Assembly (NCBI GenBank): GCA_964490725.1
Contig: CAZBDU010000002.1
Location: 1 to 64,000 of the forward strand
Direction of reading: 5' to 3'
DNA from: CAZBDU01 sp964490725
GTDB lineage: Bacteria; Spirochaetota; Spirochaetia; SZUA-6; DRHE01
DNA length: 64,000 nucleotides
The translations under genes and the position numbers were made by a program. Below the pieces are notes generated by a model. That model was given only the letters and a program-made list of their open reading frames with translations, searched no databases and was not told where the DNA came from. Positions 18,824 to 27,845 of this stretch are shown piece after piece (within the stretch, counting starts at the first letter, position 1; each line of letters starts with the position of its first letter).

Positions 18824-19684
18824 ATGGCAACTGCTGCCGCGGGGCGCTGGAATCGCTACAGGGCGAGCCGTTTCACCGGGCGGTTCTTCCTGCACCTGGT
18901 GCTGATCATCCTGGGGCTGAGCATGGTGTTCCCCCTCATCTGGATGGTCTTTTCCTCCTTCAAGCCGTCGCTGGAAGTGATCAGCACCGAGTTCCACCTG
19001 TTTCCCCAAACCTGGACCCTGCGCAACTACGTCAAGGTCTTCGACGAGGTCACCATGGGCCGGGGCTACCTCAACAGCCTGATCATGGCCGGGGCCGCGA
19101 CCTTCTTCGTGCTGCTGTCCGCCACGGCCGGGGGCTACCTGTTCGGCAAGCTCAAGTTCAGGGGACGGGATGCGCTGTTCCTCATAGTGCTGGGCTCCGT
19201 CATGGCCCCCCCCCAGATCGTGCTGATCCCGCTGTACATCCTGGTGAGCAAGCTCGGCTGGACGAACACCTACCAGGGCCTGGTCTTTCCCTTCATCATG
19301 AACGCCTTCGGGATATTCCTCATGCGCCAGTCCGTCTACGGGATCCCCAACGACCTGCTGGAGGCGGCCCGGATGGACGGCGCCTCGGATTTCCGCATCT
19401 ACTATTCCGTGATCCTGCCCCTGGTGCGCTCCTCTATCGCCGTGCTGGGCATCCTGACCTTTCTCTGGACCTGGGACGAGTTCCTGTGGCCCCTGGTTAC
19501 CGTTGCCGACAACGAGATGAAGACGCTGCCCCTGTTGATGGCCCACTTCACCCAGGCGGAGCAGAAGTTCCCCGGTGAATCCCTGGCCGCCTCGACCCTG
19601 GTGATCGGGCCGGTGCTGGTGGTGTACGCCTTCTTGCAGCGCCACTTCGTGCGCGGCCTGAGCATGACCGGGCTCAAAGGGTAG
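18824..19684 (+). CDS. CUT1 sugar ABC transporter permease (MalG/UgpE-like)
   Basis: A 286-residue permease with the MalG layout: an N-terminal helix (LVLIILGLSMVFPLIWMVF in part), SSFKPSLEVI, and the EAA loop LEAARMDGASDFRIYYSVIL. GAGGAA precedes the ATG at 18824. It lies 14 bases behind the first permease and completes the membrane half of the importer. Confidence 0.92.
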   Translation: MATAAAGRWNRYRASRFTGRFFLHLVLIILGLSMVFPLIWMVFSSFKPSLEVISTEFHLFPQTWTLRNYVKVFDEVTMGRGYLNSLIMAGAATFFVLLSATAGGYLFGKLKFRGRDALFLIVLGSVMAPPQIVLIPLYILVSKLGWTNTYQGLVFPFIMNAFGIFLMRQSVYGIPNDLLEAARMDGASDFRIYYSVILPLVRSSIAVLGILTFLWTWDEFLWPLVTVADNEMKTLPLLMAHFTQAEQKFPGESLAASTLVIGPVLVVYAFLQRHFVRGLSMTGLKG

Positions 19685-19694
19685 GGCCGCGGCC

Positions 19695-20783
19695 ATGACC
19701 GAGCCCCCCATCGATCCCGGGTCGGCCGGGTCCTCCGCCCCCCTGGGCAGCGCCCTGTTCGGCGGCGCGGTCGGGCGGACCGTTCTCGCCGCGGCCTTTC
19801 CCCCGAGGGACTATCTCAGCGATGAAACGGTCTGCGATTCCGAGGGAAACTGGGCCTTCTGCCGCTTCCAGAACCAGGAAGTGTACGCGGCCCGGCTGGG
19901 ATTCCAGAAGGGCAGCTTCAACATCCTGGAGGACGAGCGGCCTGCGGACGCCTCGCTCCTGCAGCTGCACCTGGAGCTGATGGGCCGGGACGGCGCCGCG
20001 CTCTGGATCCCCACCGGGAGCTTCGACGCCCGCAAGGTCAGCTCGAGCGGTCGCGAGCTGGACGTCGGGCTGGAGGAGGGCGGGGGCCGGATCTTCTCCA
20101 TCCGGGGCTGGCCCAGGATGCGCTGGCAGTTCCGCTCGAGCGAGGGGGACGCCGAGGCGGACCTGGAGTTCTCCCTGGGGAGCGTCACCGTGCTGCCGGA
20201 CTGCGTGCTGCCGCACTGCCTGTTCGCCATGTGGGTGGCCACGGGCGAGGCCCGCGGCACGGTGCGCCTCCGGGAGCGAACCACCCGGGTGCAGGGACAT
20301 GTGTTCTACGATCACCCCCGCATCCGGGCCCAGCGCAACCGCGTGGCGCCGCGCCGGTGGTACCTGTACACCACCATGTTCCTGGAGGACGGCAGCCGGA
20401 TTCTGGGCTACCATGCCGAGGACAACGCCGGGCGCCCGCTGCCGTACTACTGCTTCGGAATCTTTGTGGAGCCCGGCGGGCGGGGCACCTACCTGCCGGA
20501 GGCCGCGCTGGCGGACCTGCGGATCACCGAGAACAACACTCCGGGAGGCTGGCGTCTGGACTGGAGGGGACCCGGGGTCCACCTGGAGGCCGGGATCGCG
20601 GTCAAGCCCACCCGCATCCTGGCCGGCTGGGGCTCACCGATGGCCCCGAAGAGCCCGAAGGACTTCATCATCCTGCCCCTGGTGCTGGACGGGGAGGTCA
20701 CGCTGCGCAGGGGAGCGGGCGCGCAAACCCTGAAGGGCTACGGCTTGGGGGAGTACTTCAACGCCGACTTCTGGTCGGCTTGA
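19695..20783 (+). CDS. Lipocalin-like (AttH/CrtC-type) protein of unknown function
   Basis: A 362-residue, beta-rich protein with no signal peptide or membrane helix. The segment VFYDHPRIRA...RRWYLYTTMFLEDGSRI followed by GYHAEDN resembles the paired lipocalin-like domains of AttH/CrtC-type (hydroxyneurosporene synthase-like) proteins, but the match is weak. It starts 11 bases after the permease gene and precedes the UROD-like gene by nine bases, so it belongs to the transporter operon. A role in modifying or binding the imported compound is possible; function is unknown. Confidence 0.55.
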   Translation: MTEPPIDPGSAGSSAPLGSALFGGAVGRTVLAAAFPPRDYLSDETVCDSEGNWAFCRFQNQEVYAARLGFQKGSFNILEDERPADASLLQLHLELMGRDGAALWIPTGSFDARKVSSSGRELDVGLEEGGGRIFSIRGWPRMRWQFRSSEGDAEADLEFSLGSVTVLPDCVLPHCLFAMWVATGEARGTVRLRERTTRVQGHVFYDHPRIRAQRNRVAPRRWYLYTTMFLEDGSRILGYHAEDNAGRPLPYYCFGIFVEPGGRGTYLPEAALADLRITENNTPGGWRLDWRGPGVHLEAGIAVKPTRILAGWGSPMAPKSPKDFIILPLVLDGEVTLRRGAGAQTLKGYGLGEYFNADFWSA

Positions 20784-20792
20784 GCGCCGCGT

Positions 20793-21920
20793 ATGGCGGA
20801 TCCAGGCGGACGCGAGCGGCTCCTGCGGGTCTTCCGGCAGCAGGAGGTCGACCGGATCCCGGTCGCTCCGTTTATCCACGTCAACTACGTCAAGGAGTTC
20901 TACGGCACCAACGAGGTGGACTGGGTCGCCAGGACTCCCGACGTCTACGGCCACTTCGGCTTCGACCTGATCCATCGCAACTGTTCGCTGGCCTACGACC
21001 CCTACGGACCGGGAGGATCGGAGTGGAGCCTGGAGGTGAGCCGGGAGCAGGCGGGGCGGGACGAGACCACGACCACCGTGATCCGCACGCCCGAAGGCCG
21101 GCTCACCTGCCGGGAGGCTCTCCGCTGGGTCTACGAGTTCGACGCCGAGGTCTCAGCCACGGAGTACCCGGTCAAAAGCCAGGCGGACTTCCGCCTGATG
21201 CAGAAATACCAGCCGCAGCCCGCGGACGTGGATGTTTCTGACATTCGCCGGGCCCGCCTGGCGGTAGGCGACGAAGGGATCGTCGCTCCCTGGATTCAGG
21301 GGGCCTTCAACCTCGTCGCCTACTACTACCGCAAGCTCGACGATCTGCTTCTAGACGCGCTCACCGCGCCGGAGCTCTATCGAGAGATGATGCGCTTCTT
21401 TCTGCAGCGCTACAAGCGTTTCGTCCAGGTACAGATCGACGCCGGCGTGGACATGCTGAGCTACGGCGCCAACATCGCCAACGGCAAACTGATCGGCGCC
21501 CGGTTTTTCCGGGAGCACATCTGGCCGTACGAGAAGGAGTTGATCGATTTCATTCAGGGGCAGGGCGTGCCGGTGTTGTTCCACAACTGCGGATACGCCC
21601 GCAACCTTCTTCCGGTTTACACAACCCTCGGCCTGAGAGCCTACGAATCGCTGACCCCTCCTCCCTACGGCGATACGTCACTGGCTGAGGCGGCGGAGCT
21701 CTTCGGGGGCCGGACGACCCTCATGGGGGGCATAGACCAGCTGGACCTGCTTCGCAAAGGTTCCAGCCGGGAGATCGAGGACACGGTAAGGCGAGTTCTG
21801 GACGTGGTCCGGGGTCGCACGCCCTTCGTCCTCGGGACCACAGACTACTTCAACGAATGCACGCCAAGGGATAAGATCCAGGCCTTCGCTGAGGCCGCCC
21901 ACCGCTTCAGCCGGCTGTAG
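20793..21920 (+). CDS. Uroporphyrinogen decarboxylase/MtaA-family protein
   Basis: A 375-residue TIM-barrel protein of the UROD/cobamide-methyltransferase superfamily. Family features are the N-terminal RERLLRVFRQQEVDRIPVAPF, a central VQIDAGVDMLSYGANIA, the strand VPVLFHNCGYA (the region that carries the zinc ligands in MtaA-type enzymes) and TTLMGGIDQLDLL. It is unlikely to be the haem enzyme, because such copies in sugar operons are typically MtaA-like with unknown substrates. It ends the operon. Confidence 0.8.
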   Translation: MADPGGRERLLRVFRQQEVDRIPVAPFIHVNYVKEFYGTNEVDWVARTPDVYGHFGFDLIHRNCSLAYDPYGPGGSEWSLEVSREQAGRDETTTTVIRTPEGRLTCREALRWVYEFDAEVSATEYPVKSQADFRLMQKYQPQPADVDVSDIRRARLAVGDEGIVAPWIQGAFNLVAYYYRKLDDLLLDALTAPELYREMMRFFLQRYKRFVQVQIDAGVDMLSYGANIANGKLIGARFFREHIWPYEKELIDFIQGQGVPVLFHNCGYARNLLPVYTTLGLRAYESLTPPPYGDTSLAEAAELFGGRTTLMGGIDQLDLLRKGSSREIEDTVRRVLDVVRGRTPFVLGTTDYFNECTPRDKIQAFAEAAHRFSRL

Positions 21921-22026
21921 CCTCGGTAGGCGAGCGGACTGACGCTTTTCGCCGCGCAACCCCCTTCATGGTCCGATTCTGGGCATGGTGCCCGGCTTCA
22001 GGCCATAGGGACGATAGGGACGGTCT

Positions 22027-22060
22027 TGCCCGCCCGGCCGGGCATTGTGCGCGGCCGCAC
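22027..22060. other. Pair of short hairpins downstream of the UROD-like gene
   Basis: TGCCCG...CGGGCA (22027-22044) and GTGCG-CGGC-CGCAC (22047-22060) lie in the 204-base gap before the next gene. Neither has a T-run. They may end or stabilise the upstream transcript. Otherwise this gap holds only a weak TACAAT (22069-22074). Confidence 0.35.
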
Positions 22061-22124
22061 GCATTGGCTACAATGGTAAGGCGGTAGGGCGGTAAAGCGA
22101 CGGCGGTGCAGCGGGAACAGACCG

Positions 22125-23633
22125 ATGGACCTGGAATGGTGGCTCAGAGAGCGAACCTTTCACCACTCGCAGTTCGGCGACATCCGGGAGCTGCTGGAGC
22201 TGAAGCGGGCCCAGGGGCTCACCATCAGCCTCTGCTTCCCGACTCTCAACGAGCAGAAGACCATCGGCAGGGAGATCCGGGTGATGAGGCGCCTGCTGAA
22301 GGAGCGCTTCGACCTGCTGGACGAGATCATCGTCGTGGACAGCGGCTCCACCGACCGTACCCGCGAGGTGGCCCTGGCGCAGGGGGCGCGGGTGTTCGTG
22401 GCCCACGAGCACCTGCCGGAACTGGGCGCGCTGCGCGGCAAGGGCGAAAACCTGTGGAAAAGCCTGTACCTTGCCGGCGGGGACATCATCGTCTGGGTGG
22501 ACTCGGACATCAGGAACATCCACCCCAAGTTCGTGTACGGGCTGATAGGCCCGCTGCTGCGGGACCCGGAGATCGGATACGTGAAGGCGTTCTACCGCAG
22601 ACCCCTGCGCGTGGGGCGGAGGCTGCGCGCCGGCGGCGGGCGGGTCACCGAGCTGCTGGTCAGGCCCTTCCTCAACCTGCTCTTTCCCGGCCTGTCCATG
22701 CTGGCTCAGCCGCTTTCGGGCGAGTACGCGGGCCGCAGGAGCCTGCTGGAACGGATCCCCTTCTTCAGCGGCTACGCCGTGGAGATCGGCCTTCTCATCG
22801 ACATCGAGAGGCAGTTCGGCATCCAGTCCATCGCCCAGGTGGACATGGACATGAGGGTCCACAGGAACCAGACCATCGAGGGGCTGCGCAGGATGTCCAC
22901 CGCCATCCTCTCGGTGCTGATCACACGATCCGAGGCTCTGGGCAAGCTGGCCCTGCTGGAGGGCCTGGGACAGGAGATCCACCTGATCCGGAAGGACGGC
23001 TCGGGCTACCTCCACGACACCGAAGAGGTGCGCGGCGAGGAGCGGCCGCCGATGATCACCGTGGAGGCCTATCAGAGCCGGAGGGGCATCCCTGAGGACG
23101 ACCTGGCCGCAGTGGAGAGATTTCCCGCTGCAGCGGGCAGCCGGATCAACGTGGCCCACCTGCTGCGGGAGCCGCTGGTGAACCTGGCTCTCGACGCTCG
23201 CACCCGCGACGAGGCCCTGGCGGAGCTGGTCCGGCTGCTCCACTCCCGCAAGCTGGTGGGGAACCCGGATCTGGTGCTGCAGCAGCTCCGGGCGCGGGAA
23301 GGTCGAATGAGCACCGCCATCGGCCACGGGGTGGCCGTCCCGCACGTGAGCAGCGGGGAGGTGAGCGAGCCGGTGATCGCGCTGGGCCGCTCCGGGCGCG
23401 GGGTGGCCTTCTCCTCCTCGATCTTTCGGCCTCCGGTGCACCTGATCTTCTTGATTCTGGCCCCCGAAGGCAGGCGCGACCGCTACCTGGAGGTCCTCTC
23501 CTCCCTGGCCAGGCTGCTGAAGCGCAGGGGCGTGATCGACGCCCTGCTGGCCGCCCGCTCCCCGGCCCAGGCCGTGGCGGTGCTGAAGAAGCACGAGGCG
23601 CTCATGCGCCTGCACAACGAGCTCGGGGTGTAA
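22125..23633 (+). CDS. gpgS: Glucosyl-3-phosphoglycerate synthase fused to a PTS EIIA domain
   Basis: A 502-residue fusion. Residues 1-about 325 are a GT81-type glucosyl-3-phosphoglycerate synthase (NDP-glucose plus 3-phosphoglycerate; first step to glucosylglycerate). It shows CFPTLNEQKTIG, VVDSGSTDRT, GKGENLW, the metal-binding DSD (126-128) and GYAVEIGLLID. Residues about 345-495 match PTS EIIA type 2 (fructose/Ntr class): STAIGHGVAVPH, with H407 as the expected phospho-histidine. No EIIB or EIIC is attached or adjacent. The EIIA part may make synthesis of this compatible solute depend on PTS phosphorylation; that is inferred. It stands alone between non-coding stretches. Confidence 0.9.
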   Translation: MDLEWWLRERTFHHSQFGDIRELLELKRAQGLTISLCFPTLNEQKTIGREIRVMRRLLKERFDLLDEIIVVDSGSTDRTREVALAQGARVFVAHEHLPELGALRGKGENLWKSLYLAGGDIIVWVDSDIRNIHPKFVYGLIGPLLRDPEIGYVKAFYRRPLRVGRRLRAGGGRVTELLVRPFLNLLFPGLSMLAQPLSGEYAGRRSLLERIPFFSGYAVEIGLLIDIERQFGIQSIAQVDMDMRVHRNQTIEGLRRMSTAILSVLITRSEALGKLALLEGLGQEIHLIRKDGSGYLHDTEEVRGEERPPMITVEAYQSRRGIPEDDLAAVERFPAAAGSRINVAHLLREPLVNLALDARTRDEALAELVRLLHSRKLVGNPDLVLQQLRAREGRMSTAIGHGVAVPHVSSGEVSEPVIALGRSGRGVAFSSSIFRPPVHLIFLILAPEGRRDRYLEVLSSLARLLKRRGVIDALLAARSPAQAVAVLKKHEALMRLHNELGV

Positions 23634-23677
23634 CCACGGCGAGGGAACCGGCTTGGGTCCTTTCCCGTTCGAAGCCG

Positions 23678-23973
23678 CTATCTGAGGCGGGCGACCTTTT
23701 CCATGAAGCGGAAGAGACTCGGTGAACGTTGGACGGCATGCCGGACTCGCCAGTGGTCGTTGACGTACCTGAGCATGCTGGCGTTGCAGAGAGGGCCCAC
23801 TCTGGCAACACCGGCCGGCACAAGACTCCGGCGTATGTCCTGCCAGATCTCCGCGCGCAATCGACGATGAACCCTTTGGGGTCATCTATGGATTCGGGAT
23901 TGCCGGCTCCGGACCGCGCGACCCCGAGGTAGCGGTCGAATGATTCGGCATCGGCGAGAAACCATGCTTCCAC
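23678..23973 (-). pseudogene. Frameshifted remnant resembling a DUF4276-type protein
   Basis: This is the main content of the 400-base gap between 23634 and 24033. In one minus-strand frame from 23973 it reads EAWFLADAESFDRYLG...DDPKGFIVDC. In a neighbouring frame it continues AEIWQDIRRSLVP, VGPLCNASMLRYVNDHW and SPSLFRFMEKVARL. Joined, the two halves look like one protein of the DUF4276 type, which is often linked to mobile or defence regions. The start is also missing. The family match is from memory and weak; the frame break is seen directly. Confidence 0.4.
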
Positions 23974-24033
23974 CTTTCATCCACCTTTGGCCTCCCGACT
24001 GCAAGCGGAGCTCCGGGAGGCGGCGCGCGGTCT

Positions 24034-24483
24034 TCAGGGCGCGGGCGGCCCGTCCAGCAGCTCCAGCAGGTCCGTACAGCCCGTGTACTCGAGGATCAGC
24101 TCCTTCTGGCGCCCCACCAGCGCGTTCTCCTGCTCCAGGACCTCCGCCAACAGGCTGGTGATCTCCCCCTCGCCTTCCCAGTTGTCGGAGAGGATCTCCG
24201 CGTTCCCGGTCCGCGCCAGCACCTGGCGGGCCACGTAGGCGCAGAAGAAGATGTCGTCTATGTACCCGTAGGGACCGTGAATCTCCTCGGGAATGACGTC
24301 GGCGGGCATGATGAAGTAGGCGATGGCGCAGGACACCAGCGGCTTGAGCCTGCCGGGGAGCCGCGGATCGTCCAGGAGATTGGTCATGAGCCTGTACCAG
24401 TAGGGCGTCAGGTAGAGGAACTCCTCGTGCCGTCCTTCGTATTGCCCGATATCCGCGACCAGCTCGTCAAAGAAGTCCTTCAT
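24034..24483 (-). CDS. YkvA-like (DUF1232) protein
   Basis: A 149-residue protein. The central segment CAIAYFIMPADVIPEEIHGPYGYIDD matches the short DUF1232/YkvA motif (hydrophobic helix, P-x-D-x-IP, then GYxDD); AYFIMPADVIPEE and GYIDD are the key parts. It probably associates with the membrane through that helix. The ATG at 24483 follows a GGAGGAGGAG ribosome site, 11 bases after the helicase stop, so it is co-transcribed with the helicase. Function of the family is unknown. Confidence 0.8.
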   Translation of the reverse strand: MKDFFDELVADIGQYEGRHEEFLYLTPYWYRLMTNLLDDPRLPGRLKPLVSCAIAYFIMPADVIPEEIHGPYGYIDDIFFCAYVARQVLARTGNAEILSDNWEGEGEITSLLAEVLEQENALVGRQKELILEYTGCTDLLELLDGPPAP

Positions 24484-24494
24484 CTCCTCCTCCT

Positions 24495-27320
24495 TCAGGC
24501 GCCGCCATAGTAGTAGGGGCAGATGTGCCGGAAATCCTGGCAGTGCGGGCAGTACTCCACCCTGGGGGCGAACTCGCCGGCGTCGATCCGGCCGATGATC
24601 TCTCCCAGGCGCCGGGCGGCGGCCTTCCGCCCGGCGGCGTCCCAGCCGCTGCTGTTTGCCCGGTTGTCTCCCAGGTAGTGGATCGTCCTGGCTCCCACCC
24701 GGTATCCCAGGCTCTTTTCGCTGCCCAGCGCGTAAAGGTCCATCTGAAGCCCCGCCTGCTCGCGGTCCCCGTGCGCCGAGTCCGCGGTCTTGAAATCCAC
24801 GATCTCCACCGCATCGCCGTCCAGGCTCCTCACCAGGTCGATGCGCCCGGTGATGACGCACCCGTCCAGCTGGGAGGAGAAGGTCTTCTCCACGTCCACG
24901 ATGCTGGGAAACGTGTGCGCGTGGCCCGACAGGTAGCCGGCGATCTGCCTCAGCGCCAGCTTCTTCTGCTCGCCCTCCTTCTGCCTTGCGCTGCCGGGCC
25001 CGGGGCTCCAGGCGCTCTCCACGATCTGCCGGGGGTCAATCCGCTCCCGCGGGCCTGCCTCCAGGAACCGCCGGTGCGCCAGCTCCAGGGCGCGGTGAAC
25101 GTTGGCGCCGAAGTTCACGTAGTACGGCTGCAGCACCGCCATTCCGTCCTCCACGATGTACTTGAACCTCACCGGGCACTGGAGGAAGTAGGCGATCTGG
25201 CTGTAGCTGAGCCGCCGCCTGGGCTCGCGGCTGCCCGGCCTGGATTCTTCCACCGTCACGATCGAATCGAGGACCTTCTCCGTGCGCTTCAGGGCCTGCT
25301 CCACGTTGTCCCCGAGGAGCTCGTGGATGAACCTCGAGGGGCCTCCGCCCCGCTTGTTCACCACATCCGCGGCGCCGATGAGCAGCAGGTCCCTGGCCCG
25401 CGTGGAGGCCACGTAGAAGAGCTTCCGCTCGTCCTCGGTGTGGAAGTCCTCCACCTCCGGCTCGCCGCTCTCGCAGAGGTGGTACGGGATCTCGCACCAG
25501 GGTCTGCGCCGGGAGGTAGGGAATCTCCTCTCCATCGCGGCTCCGATGACCACCACGGGAAACTCCAGGCCCTTCGCCTGGTGGGCGGTCATGATCTGGA
25601 CGGCATCGGCGGGAGCCAGCATGAAGGAGTCCAGGTTGCTCTGCTTCAAGAGCTTGAGGTAGGACAGAAAGGGATACAGGTTCGAGGTCTTCCCGTGCTG
25701 GTCGAATACTTCGATGATCCTGGCCAGGATGGCGGCGTTTCGGATCGCTTCCCGGTCCCCCGCTTCCTCCCAGCGCCTGAAGCAGCCGGTGACGCGCAGG
25801 ATCTCGTACAGCAGCTCCATAATGGAGGAGAACTTCCGCCCCAGGACCCTCATCTTCAGGTCGATCAGACCGGCCACCCGCTCCCTGTCGGCCCTGTCCT
25901 TTATGCCGATCCTGGCGAGCTGCCCCGCGCCGCGCACCCTGGTGAGGTCCTCTTTCCACCCGCGGAGAGCCGCGAGCGTCCCGTCCGCGAGGCTCATCGC
26001 CGCGCAGCGAACGTACCTGTCCGCCCAGGGCTTGCCCTGCGCCAGGAAGATGAAGAGGCCACAGAGGTCCGCGATGTCCGGCCGCTCGAAGAACCCGCCG
26101 CCCCGGGCCACCACGTAGGGGATGCCGCAGGCTTCCAGAGCCTCCCGGTACGGCGCGCCGTAGGAACGCACGCTCCTCAAGAGGATGGCGACGTCCGTCA
26201 TCCGTTTGATCACGCCCGAGTCCACGTAGGACTTGAGAATGCGGGCCACCGCCTGCGCCTCTTCCGCAGCGGTCCGCCTGTGGACCAGCAGGATGTCGTT
26301 GAGGAACCGGTCCCGATGGCAGAGCAGGTTCTTCTCCTGCCTGAGAAGGTTGTGGCGGATCAACCGCGAAGTGTGCGTCACGATGGGTTGGAGAGAGCGG
26401 AAATTGTCCTCCAGCTTCACGATGGCGACGGGTCTGTCTGCCCCGTGGCTCGCCGCAAAGCTCAGTATGTTCTTCACCGTGGCCCCGCGGAATCGATAGA
26501 TGCCCTGGTCGTCGTCGCCCACCACGGTGACGTTCATCTCCGGTCCGGCCAGCAGGTTCATGATCCTGTCCTGAATGCAGTTGGTGTCCTGGTACTCGTC
26601 GATCAGGATGTATCTGAAGCGGTCCCGCAGGGCTTCCAGGATACGCCGGTTGCCCCTCAGCATGTCGTAGGCGTGGCGCTGCAGATTGCTGAAGTCCGTG
26701 GCCCCGGCCTGAAGCAGCAGCTGCAGGTACTGCGGATAGGAGCGTGCCACCACCTCCCTCTCCTGCCACAGGCCCTTCCCCTCCGCCCCGGCCGCCTCCA
26801 GCCCCTTCCGGTAGTAGGCGATGAGACCGTCGGGATCGATCAGCTCCTCGGAGGCCAGGTTGTAGACGCGCTTGATCTCGGAGAAGAAATCGCTCTCCCT
26901 GCCTTTCAGCACCGCGCCGAGCCCCAGCTCGACCCGTCGTGCGTAGATGAACAGCAGCTGTCCCGCATCGTCCAGGACTTCGAACCCCCGCGGGAAGGGA
27001 CTCTGCTCCCGGAACTCCTGAAGCAGGGCGTGACAGAAGGAGTGAATCGTGGAGATCTGCATTGATTCCACATCCACCTCGGGCAGCTTGCTCTGGATCC
27101 TGTCCTTCAGCTCGAAAGCCGCCCTCTCGGTGAAGGTGGTGACCAGCAGGTTCCCCGGGCCGGCCAGGCCCGTGGTGACCAGGTGGGCGGCGCGCCGGCT
27201 GATCACCTCCGTCTTCCCGGAGCCGGGCCCGGCCACGATCAGCAGCGGTCCGTCCCGGTGGAGGATGGCCTTCTTCTGGGGCTCGGTAAGCCCTTCCAGG
27301 GTTTGGGCGCCGCCCTTCAT
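24495..27320 (-). CDS. UvrD/RecB-type helicase with C-terminal PD-(D/E)XK Fe-S nuclease
   Basis: A 941-residue superfamily 1 helicase: GPGSGKT (31-37), TTFTERAAFELKDR, DEYQDT (241-246), GDDDQGIYRFRGA, MTAHQAKGLEFPVV, and FYVASTRARDLL. The C-terminal 200 residues are a RecB-like nuclease with GRIDLV and EIVDFKT. A cysteine in YFLQCPVRFKY and three at the end (YCPHCQDFRHICPYY) match the four-cysteine iron-sulphur nuclease pattern of AddB and Cas4. It may act alone in repair, or with an AddB-like partner not seen here. It heads a transcript with the YkvA-like gene. Confidence 0.93.
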   Translation of the reverse strand: MKGGAQTLEGLTEPQKKAILHRDGPLLIVAGPGSGKTEVISRRAAHLVTTGLAGPGNLLVTTFTERAAFELKDRIQSKLPEVDVESMQISTIHSFCHALLQEFREQSPFPRGFEVLDDAGQLLFIYARRVELGLGAVLKGRESDFFSEIKRVYNLASEELIDPDGLIAYYRKGLEAAGAEGKGLWQEREVVARSYPQYLQLLLQAGATDFSNLQRHAYDMLRGNRRILEALRDRFRYILIDEYQDTNCIQDRIMNLLAGPEMNVTVVGDDDQGIYRFRGATVKNILSFAASHGADRPVAIVKLEDNFRSLQPIVTHTSRLIRHNLLRQEKNLLCHRDRFLNDILLVHRRTAAEEAQAVARILKSYVDSGVIKRMTDVAILLRSVRSYGAPYREALEACGIPYVVARGGGFFERPDIADLCGLFIFLAQGKPWADRYVRCAAMSLADGTLAALRGWKEDLTRVRGAGQLARIGIKDRADRERVAGLIDLKMRVLGRKFSSIMELLYEILRVTGCFRRWEEAGDREAIRNAAILARIIEVFDQHGKTSNLYPFLSYLKLLKQSNLDSFMLAPADAVQIMTAHQAKGLEFPVVVIGAAMERRFPTSRRRPWCEIPYHLCESGEPEVEDFHTEDERKLFYVASTRARDLLLIGAADVVNKRGGGPSRFIHELLGDNVEQALKRTEKVLDSIVTVEESRPGSREPRRRLSYSQIAYFLQCPVRFKYIVEDGMAVLQPYYVNFGANVHRALELAHRRFLEAGPRERIDPRQIVESAWSPGPGSARQKEGEQKKLALRQIAGYLSGHAHTFPSIVDVEKTFSSQLDGCVITGRIDLVRSLDGDAVEIVDFKTADSAHGDREQAGLQMDLYALGSEKSLGYRVGARTIHYLGDNRANSSGWDAAGRKAAARRLGEIIGRIDAGEFAPRVEYCPHCQDFRHICPYYYGGA

Positions 27321-27346
27321 GGCACCGGCTCTCCTTTCTCCGTCGG

Positions 27347-27673
27347 TCAGTCCAGGGACCGCAGGCGCTCGAAGGCCATGACAATGGCCTGCTCGCCGCT
27401 CTTGAAGCTCGCCATCTCCTGCATCCTGGAGATCTGGTTCGTCGGGTCCCCCTGGACGACGTACACGTCCTCGAACTCGGGGATGTCTTCATCATCCGGA
27501 AGCTGTATGTTCCACAGGGACTTCCCGATCGAATCGAAATCCCTGTTCCTGGCCCCTTCGGTCATCCATAGCAGCGACGCCCCGATCAGCCAGATCACCA
27601 CGATGATGAACAGCAGGCGCAGCAGCCTGTTCTTGTCGAGGAACCTCCAGATGTATCTGCGTATGCGCCGCAT
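27347..27673 (-). CDS. Small single-pass membrane protein
   Basis: A 108-residue protein with a basic N terminus, one strong membrane helix (about residues 18-38, LRLLFIIVVIWLIGASLLWM) and an acidic soluble tail. The helix followed by TEGARNRDFDSIGKSLWNI is reminiscent of the first half of a two-helix potassium channel, but no selectivity filter follows. It may be a decayed or repurposed channel fragment. It is upstream of, and on the same strand as, the helicase gene. Function unknown. Confidence 0.6.
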   Translation of the reverse strand: MRRIRRYIWRFLDKNRLLRLLFIIVVIWLIGASLLWMTEGARNRDFDSIGKSLWNIQLPDDEDIPEFEDVYVVQGDPTNQISRMQEMASFKSGEQAIVMAFERLRSLD

Positions 27674-27845
27674 CAGAGCTGCCGGGGCGGGCGAGTTTCC
27701 CGCTGCCGATGATTATACACCCTTGCGGGCGGCGGGCGGGACATCCCTCTCCTTCGAGCTCGCGGGCGCCCCTACCGCCTTCCCGGACTATTGACTATAC
27801 TGGATATGGATCACACATGGATCACGCGGGAGAAAGGAGGTGACC

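Noticed and set aside
20793..21920. Haem-biosynthesis uroporphyrinogen decarboxylase (hemE)
   Set aside because: The gene ends a sugar transporter operon and has MtaA-like features. No other haem gene is near.
22068..23885. A 605-codon minus-strand open frame opposite the GpgS-EIIA gene
   Set aside because: Antisense of a gene with intact catalytic motifs; no recognisable domain.
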